NCBI RefSeq assembly: GCF_008973755.1
Contig: NZ_WBOM01000004.1
Coordinates: 1 to 64,000, forward strand
DNA length: 64,000 nucleotides
Reading direction: 5' to 3'
Source: Nitrincola alkalilacustris
GTDB taxonomy: Bacteria > Pseudomonadota > Gammaproteobacteria > Pseudomonadales > Balneatricaceae
This document shows positions 56,728 to 64,000 of the stretch, in pieces. The stretch's first letter is position 1; the number at the start of each line of letters is the position of its first letter. The notes under the pieces were generated by a model. That model saw only the letters and a program-made list of their open reading frames with translations. It was not told where the DNA came from and did no database searches. A program made the position numbers and the translations under genes.

Positions 56728-57999
56728 TTACCAGCCGCGACGACTCATGCGTATAAGCTGACGTTCCAGATCCTCAACCGCTTCCTGGGCGGATTGCCCG
56801 CCCGACAACACGCTGTGAACTGCGTTAAAGGTGGCATTGCTGACACGGCCATAGTTGTTACCTGTGGAGGATGATGGACGCGGAACACCATTGAGGAAGG
56901 TTTCATACAGCTCGCCGAAGAAAGGCACTTCAGCCAAAACTTCTTCATCTTCATAAAGGGCCGCTATCGTCGGGTTATAGGAACCCTTGATGGCACGGCG
57001 CTTCTGCTCTTCATAGCTGGTCAGGAAGTTAACCAGATCGGCAGCTGCTTCAGGGTTCTTTGAATAGCGTGATACTGCCAGCTGCCAACCGCCCAAGGTT
57101 CCGGCATGGCGACCATCCTCACCACCTTTTGGCAGGGCAACCACACCGACCTGGCCACGAATCGGGCTGTCTTCACTCTGTGCCAGAGTCCAGGCATAGG
57201 GCCAGTTACGCATGAATACAGCGTTTCCTGACTGGAACACGCCACGCGCTTCCTCTTCAGCGTAATTCAGTACACCCGGAGGTGATATGTTATTGATCCA
57301 GCTGCTGGCCATCTCCAGTGCCGAGATCGCCTGCGGATTGTTGATGGTGATATTACCTTCCTGATCAACAATGGTGCCGCCGTTATAGCTGTAGATCCAC
57401 TCCAGCGCATCACAGGTCAGTCCCTCGTAGGCACGACCCTGCCATACAAAACCCCACATCTGGTTATTACCGGCACTGCGCTCCTGCGCCTGAACATGCT
57501 CGGCGACTTCAGTCAATTGTTCCCAGGTTTGCGGCACTGGCTGCTGATATTTTTCAAGCAGATCCTTGCGATAGTAGAGCACACCGGCATCAGTGAACCA
57601 GGGCATTGCCACCAGCTTGCCATCAACCGTATTGTTGGTTACCAGAGACTCGAAATGATCGTTTTCTGCGCCATTGGTATAGGGGCTGAGATCCAGCAGA
57701 TGCTGCGCCAGCATACCCGGCCAGACGACATCTATCTGCAGCACATCGATATCCTGAGTACCTGCCGAAAGGAGCTGCTGATAGAGCGAGAGGCGTTCTG
57801 TAGAGGAGTTCGGCGTTGATACCAGCTCGACATGGTTGCCGGTCTTGGCGCGCCAGGCGGCGACGCCCTCTTCACACAGTTGCAGTTCGGCACCGACAGC
57901 GCCACAAGAGATGGTAATGGAGGTTGCATGTACGGCGCCTGCCAGCAGCCATGCGGAACCGGCGATGAATGCCGACTTGTACAGATGTGAGGTTTTCAT
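56728..57999 (-). CDS. aglE: Alpha-glucoside substrate-binding protein
   Basis: 423 residues, family 1 extracellular solute-binding protein. Signal peptide MKTSHLYKSAFIAGSAWLLAGAVHA with cleavage expected after residue 25. Hallmarks: ISCGAVGAELQLCEEGVAAWRAKTGNHVELVSTPNSSTERLSLYQQLLSAGTQDIDVLQIDVVWPGMLA, and GNAVFMRNWPYAWTLAQ. First gene of the cluster and, by position, the one nearest the palindromic operator. Two cysteines near the mature N-terminus (ISCG and LCEEG) could form a disulfide. Seventy-three bases separate it from aglF. Confidence 0.92.
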   Translation of the reverse strand: MKTSHLYKSAFIAGSAWLLAGAVHATSITISCGAVGAELQLCEEGVAAWRAKTGNHVELVSTPNSSTERLSLYQQLLSAGTQDIDVLQIDVVWPGMLAQHLLDLSPYTNGAENDHFESLVTNNTVDGKLVAMPWFTDAGVLYYRKDLLEKYQQPVPQTWEQLTEVAEHVQAQERSAGNNQMWGFVWQGRAYEGLTCDALEWIYSYNGGTIVDQEGNITINNPQAISALEMASSWINNISPPGVLNYAEEEARGVFQSGNAVFMRNWPYAWTLAQSEDSPIRGQVGVVALPKGGEDGRHAGTLGGWQLAVSRYSKNPEAAADLVNFLTSYEEQKRRAIKGSYNPTIAALYEDEEVLAEVPFFGELYETFLNGVPRPSSSTGNNYGRVSNATFNAVHSVLSGGQSAQEAVEDLERQLIRMSRRGW

Positions 58000-58046
58000 T
58001 CAATCGTACCTTTTATTTTTTTTATCGTGTGCTGATTCAAAATAGC

Positions 58047-58064
58047 AACTTAAACGTTTAAGTT
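58047..58064. promoter_or_regulatory. LacI-type operator, 18-bp perfect palindrome
   Basis: AACTTAAACGTTTAAGTT, perfectly symmetric around the central CG typical of LacI-family operators, 48 bp upstream of the aglE start. The only LacI gene in the window ends the same cluster. Confidence 0.85.
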
Positions 58065-58144
58065 ATTAAGCGAATGCTATCAGAGTCAGTTCGTCGTTCA
58101 ATGCATGAAATATCTTAATTGCCACTTAATTATTTGTGCGCTGC

Positions 58145-58169
58145 AAAAAAGGAGGGTAGTTCACCCTCC
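58145..58169 (-). terminator. Terminator of the porin gene
   Basis: On the minus strand GGAGGGT-GAACT-ACCCTCC followed by TTTTTT, between the porin stop and the agl operator. It separates the porin transcript from the agl operon. Confidence 0.93.
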
Positions 58170-58203
58170 CCTTTCGTTCTGACAGGGTTGAAGGGGGACC
58201 CAA

Positions 58204-59190
58204 TCAGAACGCGTAGTTGAAGCGCATGCGCAGTGCGTTGACTGTCTTGTCTGCCGCTACATTGCTTGCACGTGAGGTCGAGCCCGCAAAGGTGACACTT
58301 GCACGATCAATATCGAACAGAGGAACCGTGTAAGCGGCATACGCAGTCGTCACATCAGGATCAGACGCGCCTGGCAGGCTGGTTTTGGAATGAATCAGAC
58401 CTGCACCGAAGGGACCATAAGTCACGTTTGCACCATAGCTGTTGACCTTGATCTTATCTGATGCACTGCTGTCACGCAGGTGTGCAACACTCAGATTGAT
58501 GACAGCATCGCCGGCATTGAAGCCCGCCGTAACACCCACACCATTCTTATCCACCTTGGCGCCACCCGACTCATCAAACTTCTGATGCTCATAGCCTGCG
58601 CTCAGGCTGAACGCATCAGCACGGAAGGTCACAGAAGGACGAATACCGGTAAATGCACGTGTTTTATCACCTTGTCCATAGGCCGTTGCCAGCTCGAAGC
58701 TCAGATTGTCCGATGGATTGAGATGGAAAGCGAACTGCCCTCCATCACTGACACGCCCACGTACCAGGTTCGCCTCATAAACAGATGCCTGACCACCACC
58801 GGCATGTGCAATCAGTGTATCTTTGCCCAGTGGGAAAAGGTTCAGCGCCTCAAAGCGCCCTGCCTGCAGATCCCAGGCATTGCTGCCAAACATGATCCAC
58901 ATATCATCAGTTCCGGTATCGCCGCCTTTCTTCAGCAACCCCGTTCCTCTGGCCTTGACGAAGTGCTCACCCATGCGGTGCTCACCATGGACATTCACTT
59001 CCACACGGCCACCCTGGCTGTATTTAGTGCTGCTGGAGGAACTCTTGACGGCATCGGTATCCAACTCGATGTTGGCGTCAATACCAAAAGATGTGTCTGC
59101 CGCGAGCACAGGTGCTGCCAGTACCGCGCTCAAAACCACCAATCCTATCTGCCCGGAAAGACGGTGTTTTGCAAAAGGTTTACGATTCAT
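58204..59190 (-). CDS. Outer-membrane porin, probably for alpha-glucosides
   Basis: 328 residues. Signal peptide MNRKPFAKHRLSGQIGLVVLSAVLAAPVLA, then alternating amphipathic strands (FGIDANIELDTDAV, VEVNVHGEHRMGEHFVKARGTGLL, FAFHLNPSDNLSFELATAYGQ) and a terminal Phe (MRFNYAF), the outer-membrane sorting signal. Size and strand pattern fit small carbohydrate porins (RafY/CymA-like or 16-strand). Position directly upstream of aglE and a separate terminator suggest it supplies the ABC system. The ATG at 59190 is preferred over 59205; GGTGG lies upstream of the former. Confidence 0.75.
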   Translation of the reverse strand: MNRKPFAKHRLSGQIGLVVLSAVLAAPVLAADTSFGIDANIELDTDAVKSSSSSTKYSQGGRVEVNVHGEHRMGEHFVKARGTGLLKKGGDTGTDDMWIMFGSNAWDLQAGRFEALNLFPLGKDTLIAHAGGGQASVYEANLVRGRVSDGGQFAFHLNPSDNLSFELATAYGQGDKTRAFTGIRPSVTFRADAFSLSAGYEHQKFDESGGAKVDKNGVGVTAGFNAGDAVINLSVAHLRDSSASDKIKVNSYGANVTYGPFGAGLIHSKTSLPGASDPDVTTAYAAYTVPLFDIDRASVTFAGSTSRASNVAADKTVNALRMRFNYAF

Positions 59191-59385
59191 AGGTTGTGCC
59201 ACCATTTTTCTATTTATATAAGTGGATTTACTTAATTTATCTGCATACAGCCTAATATATGCTCATTAATGCTGTAAATTTAATAATATTTAATTAAATA
59301 CTACATGGGCAAGGCGTAAACCTTCTTAAATCACACTTAATTTTTGTGCAGACGCACTCAGAAAAGAGGGGACAGCCGCCTGATA

Positions 59386-62208
59386 TCAGACAAGCTTTTG
59401 ATTAATATTAAGAAAGTGCTCAAAATCTGCGGAGGGTAAGGGACGACTGAAGAGATAGCCCTGGAAATGGCTGCAACCATGCTCCAGAAGGAATTGGCGT
59501 TGAGCCTCGGTTTCGACTCCCTCGGCGATGATGTCCAACCCCAGGCGTTGCGCCATGGCAATGATCGCCTGCACGATCACTGCATCGTTAGGATCATCTG
59601 TCAGATCGCGTACGAAGGATTGATCAATCTTGAGCTGATCCAGGGGTAAACGCTTAAGATAGGACAACGACGAGTAACCAGTACCGAAATCATCGATCGA
59701 GAGTGACACTCCCAGCGCCTTGAGGCGGGACAAGCGCTCAATCGTGCCTTCGATATCATCCAGCATCATGCTTTCGGTGATTTCGAGTTTAAGGCGCGCA
59801 GGGTTCACACCTGTGCTGGCAAGCACTCCAGCTATGTCATCTACAAATCCAGCATGACGAAACTGGCGAGCACTGATGTTCACAGCCAGCGTGATCTGCT
59901 CCAAGGCAGGCCCAACCTCCCAGGCTCGCAAGCGCTCACAGGCGGTTTTCAATACCCAATGACCGATAGGCAGGATCAACCCCGTATCCTCGGCCAGTGG
60001 GATAAACTGAGCGGGTGACACCATGCCCCTTGCGTGGTGCAGCCAGCGTAACAATGCCTCAGCACCTATTACCTGCCCGCACTCATCAACCTGTGGTTGG
60101 AAATAAAGCTCAAACTGCTCATGCTCCAATGCATAGCGCAGGTCACTTTCGAGCGCTGCGCGCTCTTCCACTGCGGCCTGCATCGACGGGTCAAAAAAGC
60201 GGATCATATTACGACCACTTGCCTTGGCCCGATACATCGCCATATCCGCTCGTTTGAGCAACTCATCCACACTCAGACTGGTACCGCTGAACAACGTGAC
60301 CCCAAGGCTCGGTGTACTGTGATACAGGTTCTGGCCCAACAGATAGGGCTCATTCAGCACCGACAGAACCTTTTCCGCCACATGCTCTGACTCTGTCACC
60401 GCTCTTGACTCATCAGAGCTCAGCCCCTCAAGCAGGATGATAAACTCATCACCACCCAACCGGGCCACTGTATCGATATCCCGGATCGTCAGATTCAGCC
60501 TTTGCGCCACCGAAACCAGCAGCCGGTCCCCCACATCATGCCCCAGCGTGTCATTGAGGTTCTTGAAATTATCCAGGTCGATGAACAGCAGACAGCCATG
60601 ATTACGATGCCGTGCACTGTTATGCATCGCATGCTGCAGTCGATCGAGTAACAGCCGCCGATTCGGCAGATGAGTAAGTGTGTCAAAGAAAGCCAGGTTA
60701 CGAATCTGCTCCTCGGACTCACGCCGCTCAGTGATGTTGCGGCTCACCCCCAGCAACCCGATAACCTCACCATCGCTGCCTCGCATCGGGGCTTTCAGAG
60801 TATCGAACAAGACCCGTTCTCCACTCGGATAGGTCATCCAGTGCTCATTACGTTGTGGCTCCAAATGCTCCAGCACCAGTCGATCATGACTGTTGAAAAG
60901 ATCAGCCGTATCAGGATCAAAAAGTGCATCAACCCGCTTGCCAATCACCTCCTCCTTTGAGCACCCAACGAAACGGGCAAACTCCGAATTACACCCCAGA
61001 TACTCTCCATCAACGCTTTTAAAGGAAACTATGTCGGGTATGGAGTTAAGGAGACTGTTCAGGATTGCGGCTTCATGCCGCAGACTGGCCTGCACCTGAT
61101 GCTGAACCAATGCGGCAGAGAGAGTGCTGCCCATCACATACATCAGACTGATCTCCTTATCAGTCCAGCACCGGTAATCACTCACCGAGTCAAACCCGAA
61201 AAAGCCGATCACCCGGTCACCCGACAGTACCGGAATCGCCAGCAGGCTCTTGACTCCCTGACTCCTGAGCAGGGCTTGCTCCACCTCTGCCTCAGGTGGC
61301 ATCAGATCTACATCTGGAATAAACAGACACTTTCCGGTTTTCATCCAGTTGGACCACCAGGGCATCACCTCAACCGGCAGGTTCTGCAGTTGGTCCATCT
61401 CTGGCCTGACTCCAGCCGCACACCACTCATGTGTGTTTGAAACCTGTGTATTACCATTACAGAGCTGGAACAGGTAAGCACGCTCCACATCAAAAAACTC
61501 ACCGGCACGGCGCAACATACTGTCAATTGTTTTGTCCAGCTCTCCCGGTGCACTGATAACGAAATCACGCGAGATATTGGCGAGCATCTCCTCAAAGTTC
61601 AACTGATTCTGCAGTTGCAGTTCAGCCTGCTTACGCTCACTGATGTCCACGAGTATCCCTCGCAGCCCCACCAGCTCACTCTCGTGATAAACCAGACTGA
61701 CTATATCGCGTACCCAGATAATCCTGCCATCTGCCGTGCGCATTCTGTATTCAAACTCGTGGTCCAGGCCTTGCTGAGTAGAAGCCAGGCAATACCCTAC
61801 GGCCTTTTGCCTGTCCTCCGGATGCACGTGTTTCTCCCAGAAGCCCTGGCGATACCAGTCCTCAATAGGATAACCGAGCAGGCGTTCGGCATAAGTGGAC
61901 ACATAGGTAAAGTTAAGCTCAGGATCTGCTTCCCAGGCGATAACACTGACATTATCGAGGATTTCGCGATAGCGGGCTTCGTTAGAAGCCAGACGGTCAA
62001 CCAGCGCATTAAAGGAGTGCACCAGACTGCCTATCTCGTTTGATCCGTGACTACTACCGACACTCAGCTCTCGAACCTCTGTCGAGAGCATATCCTGAGC
62101 TTCTGACGCCAACTGCCTGAGCGGCCTTGTCACCCTCACCCTCAATAAAATGAGTATTGCCAGAAGCATCATGGCAACTGCCAGCAGAGGAATGGCCAAG
62201 CTGCTCAT
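59386..62208 (-). CDS. HAMP-PAS-GAF-PAS-GGDEF-EAL cyclic-di-GMP protein
   Basis: 940 residues. One N-terminal membrane helix (SSLAIPLLAVAMMLLAILILLRV), HAMP (~23-75), PAS with PAC (~78-192), GAF (~205-375), second PAS (~382-500), GGDEF (motif RLGGDEF, 585-589) and EAL (motif AEALLRW, 717-719; DDFGTGYSSLSYLKRLPLDQLKIDQSFV). Both catalytic signatures are intact, so it may make and break cyclic di-GMP. HAMP proteins usually have two helices flanking a periplasmic sensor; here only the second exists, and AGGG before the ATG supports this start, so it is naturally short or has lost its sensor. EGVET is present. Confidence 0.9.
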   Translation of the reverse strand: MSSLAIPLLAVAMMLLAILILLRVRVTRPLRQLASEAQDMLSTEVRELSVGSSHGSNEIGSLVHSFNALVDRLASNEARYREILDNVSVIAWEADPELNFTYVSTYAERLLGYPIEDWYRQGFWEKHVHPEDRQKAVGYCLASTQQGLDHEFEYRMRTADGRIIWVRDIVSLVYHESELVGLRGILVDISERKQAELQLQNQLNFEEMLANISRDFVISAPGELDKTIDSMLRRAGEFFDVERAYLFQLCNGNTQVSNTHEWCAAGVRPEMDQLQNLPVEVMPWWSNWMKTGKCLFIPDVDLMPPEAEVEQALLRSQGVKSLLAIPVLSGDRVIGFFGFDSVSDYRCWTDKEISLMYVMGSTLSAALVQHQVQASLRHEAAILNSLLNSIPDIVSFKSVDGEYLGCNSEFARFVGCSKEEVIGKRVDALFDPDTADLFNSHDRLVLEHLEPQRNEHWMTYPSGERVLFDTLKAPMRGSDGEVIGLLGVSRNITERRESEEQIRNLAFFDTLTHLPNRRLLLDRLQHAMHNSARHRNHGCLLFIDLDNFKNLNDTLGHDVGDRLLVSVAQRLNLTIRDIDTVARLGGDEFIILLEGLSSDESRAVTESEHVAEKVLSVLNEPYLLGQNLYHSTPSLGVTLFSGTSLSVDELLKRADMAMYRAKASGRNMIRFFDPSMQAAVEERAALESDLRYALEHEQFELYFQPQVDECGQVIGAEALLRWLHHARGMVSPAQFIPLAEDTGLILPIGHWVLKTACERLRAWEVGPALEQITLAVNISARQFRHAGFVDDIAGVLASTGVNPARLKLEITESMMLDDIEGTIERLSRLKALGVSLSIDDFGTGYSSLSYLKRLPLDQLKIDQSFVRDLTDDPNDAVIVQAIIAMAQRLGLDIIAEGVETEAQRQFLLEHGCSHFQGYLFSRPLPSADFEHFLNINQKLV

Positions 62209-62359
62209 GGCTGCCCTGTAGCAGGTGGGCCGTCTGAACGACCAGCCGGATAATCAAGAAACAACTCAGACACAGGCGATCACTTTTCGAAAAATAAAGG
62301 CCAGAGTGTCGCGCATTATGACAGTTTAATCAACATGCAACATATTGATATAACCAGAC

Positions 62360-63238
62360 TTACAAATCCCCCTTATCCGACTCCACCGAACGGGGTGTCA
62401 AATCTGTCCGATTACCCTGCTCTGCAAGCTGCTGCTCAATACGTTGCAACTGATCACTCATCATCTGCATATGTTCACGCATCCAGTGAATTTCGGCTGC
62501 CTCACCCTCACCGCTTTCGAGCTGCATCTGAGTGCTCTCCTTTTGCATCACATCCAGCACTATGCCAATCATCATATTCAGGAAGATAAAGGCGTTCAGA
62601 AATATAAAGGTCAGAAAGTAGATCCAGCTGTAGCCATAGTGCTCCATGGTCGGATACAGCACGGCAGTGGCCCAGCTTTCGAAGGTGGCCACCTGAAACA
62701 GCGTGAGCATCGCCAGCGCTATATTGCCCCAGAGTTTTTCATCCACATCATGAAACAGAAAGCTGCCGACCGCCGCATAGATATAGAAGATGATGAACAT
62801 CAGCAGCGCGACATAGCCCATGCGCGGTATCGACTTCATCAACGCGGTCAGCAGCATGCGCAGCTCCGGGATCATCGACACCAGACGCAGCACGCGGAAC
62901 ACCCTGAGCAACCGTGCAATCAGCACCATCTCCGAATCATCCACCGGCATCAGGCTGGCTGCGACTATCAGGGTATCGAACAGATTCCAGCCATTGCGGA
63001 AGAAATCACGGAAACGCTTTTCCGCCGCCATTCGCACCAGCAGCTCAAACAGGAAAAATAGCGTGACCGTGATATCCAGCCAGCCCATCACCTGCTCGAA
63101 GCGGCTGCTCTCCTCATAGGTTTTGGCACCAACCAGCAAGGCGGAAAAGATGATGACGAAAATAATAAAGGTTTCGAACAGCTTGTTGGCCCGCAATTGC
63201 TCCAGCCGAACGCGCAGGCGTTGCCAGTGAACTCTCAT
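62360..63238 (-). CDS. Single-domain voltage-gated sodium channel (NaChBac family)
   Basis: 292 residues, six membrane helices. S4 carries arginines every third residue (VLIARLLRVFRVLRLVSMIPELRML). The selectivity filter is TFESWATAV with Glu187, against TLESWAS in NaChBac, so leucine is replaced by phenylalanine and serine by threonine. The pore helix is LFQVATFESWA. A C-terminal coiled coil (ESGEGEAAEIHWMREHMQMMSDQLQRIEQQLAEQ) should tetramerise the channel. Such channels support motility and pH or osmotic behaviour in marine and alkaliphilic bacteria. No close neighbour suggests a partner. Confidence 0.9.
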   Translation of the reverse strand: MRVHWQRLRVRLEQLRANKLFETFIIFVIIFSALLVGAKTYEESSRFEQVMGWLDITVTLFFLFELLVRMAAEKRFRDFFRNGWNLFDTLIVAASLMPVDDSEMVLIARLLRVFRVLRLVSMIPELRMLLTALMKSIPRMGYVALLMFIIFYIYAAVGSFLFHDVDEKLWGNIALAMLTLFQVATFESWATAVLYPTMEHYGYSWIYFLTFIFLNAFIFLNMMIGIVLDVMQKESTQMQLESGEGEAAEIHWMREHMQMMSDQLQRIEQQLAEQGNRTDLTPRSVESDKGDL

Positions 63239-63358
63239 TTAACCAGAACTCCGGAAATTATCTATCGCTCAGACAGCGATAACAGGGCGCACAACGGCAC
63301 TACATGAAAATAAGCGCACTATTATCGCTAAAGCGAGCCGGATACGAAAGGTAAACCG

Positions 63359-64000
63359 CTATGCCTTGTTGCTCGACTCATTAATATGCTTCATCACAGC
63401 ACTGACCAGATCCACCGGCAAGGGAAAAACGATGGTTGAGTTCTTCTCGCCGGCAATATCGATCAGCGTCTGCATATAGCGCAGTGTCATCGCGTTGCTG
63501 TTCTGCGACAGTACCGCGGCTGCATCTGTCAGGCGCTGAGATGCCTGAAACTCACCCTCGGCATGAATCACCTTGGCGCGCCGCTGACGCTCGGCTTCTG
63601 CCTGGCGCGCAATAGCCCGGATCATGCTTTCATCAAGATCGATATGCTTGATCTCGACAGTAGACACCTTCACACCCCAGGCATCACTCTGCTCATCCAG
63701 AATTTTCTGGATATCCAGATTCAGCTTGTCACGCTCCGACAGCATCTCATCCAGTTCATGCTTACCCAGCACCGAGCGCAAGGTGGTCTGGGCCAGCTGG
63801 CTGACGGCATCGTAATAGTGCTCGACATTGATGATCGCCCGCTGCGGATCCATAACCCGGAAATAGACCACCGCATTCACCTTGACGGAGACGTTATCCC
63901 GACTGATCACATCCTGTGTCGGCACATCCATGACGACGGTACGCAGATCCACCCGCTCCATCGTCTGTATGAAGGGGATAATGAAGATCAGACCCGGCCC
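63359..64000 (-). CDS. Slipin (stomatin/SPFH) family protein, N-terminus beyond the window
   Basis: The frame is open at the right edge (…[48 protein letters not shown]), so the N-terminal membrane anchor is outside. The visible part is the SPFH/band-7 core ([80 protein letters not shown]) and the C-terminal oligomerisation region. Family members sit in membrane microdomains, usually with an NfeD gene next door, which would lie to the right. Probably co-oriented with, but not clearly cotranscribed with, the channel gene. Confidence 0.9.
   Translation of the reverse strand, partial: GPGLIFIIPFIQTMERVDLRTVVMDVPTQDVISRDNVSVKVNAVVYFRVMDPQRAIINVEHYYDAVSQLAQTTLRSVLGKHELDEMLSERDKLNLDIQKILDEQSDAWGVKVSTVEIKHIDLDESMIRAIARQAEAERQRRAKVIHAEGEFQASQRLTDAAAVLSQNSNAMTLRYMQTLIDIAGEKNSTIVFPLPVDLVSAVMKHINESSNKA

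Overview
The window is a gene-dense stretch of a gammaproteobacterial chromosome. Gene content (Entner-Doudoroff cluster under HexR, class II DAHP synthase, napEFDABC, DnaT/P-type replication genes, single-domain sodium channel) fits a heterotrophic, probably marine or halophilic member of the Oceanospirillales/Pseudomonadales. That placement is an inference from gene content and order, not from a marker gene. No rRNA, tRNA, CRISPR array or prophage was seen. The only clear mobile-element material is the 5' end of a transposase at the left edge, next to a beheaded solute-binding protein gene.

Layout. 1-0.7 kb: transposase edge and SBP remnant. 0.7-3.5 kb: RarD-type exporter with a divergent Lrp/AsnC regulator, 2-Cys peroxiredoxin, CGFS glutaredoxin. 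3.7-6.0 kb: argD (with a leader carrying a perfect terminator hairpin) and argF. 6.0-9.7 kb: a first GAPDH, divergent metR, class II DAHP synthase. 9.8-14.4 kb: DUF3549 protein, a DnaT-like/P-like replication pair, CBS protein, purU, phhB. 14.6-19.1 kb: a tightly packed napEFDABC operon. 19.2-25.7 kb: an AMP-phosphorylase-type gene overlapping a PRPP-synthase homologue, alkB, nfsA, a flavodoxin, a small unknown gene, and a COG0523 zinc-type GTPase with a 13-histidine repeat and a Zur-like operator. 25.9-30.2 kb: metE with a MetR box, a cold-shock gene, an 800-bp gene-free stretch, a DHH phosphoesterase. 30.4-34.6 kb: a two-gene RND efflux system.

34.9-47.9 kb is a sugar-catabolism island: pgi-mgsA, glk-edd (minus), gap-pyk, hexR (minus), zwf-pgl-eda-eno. 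Five copies of a motif of the type GGTAAWTT-N-A/T-rich lie exactly in the pgi, edd/gap and hexR/zwf control regions and are the likely HexR operators. 48-51 kb holds a REC-histidine kinase and small stress genes (CsbD, a QGQ-repeat protein, DUF3309, a BON lipoprotein). 50.9-59.2 kb is an alpha-glucoside island in the gene order of rhizobial aglEFGAK, with a LacI regulator at the end, a porin upstream and a perfect 18-bp LacI-type palindrome in the promoter. Imported alpha-glucosides would be cut to glucose in the cytoplasm and fed through glk, zwf, pgl, edd and eda. 59.4-64 kb: a PAS-GAF-PAS-GGDEF-EAL protein, a NaChBac-like channel, and a slipin cut by the window end.

A cross-cutting feature is the number of short perfect tandem duplications (9-20 bp) in spacers and in three coding regions, and a dispersed 20-bp repeat found only in convergent intergenic regions.
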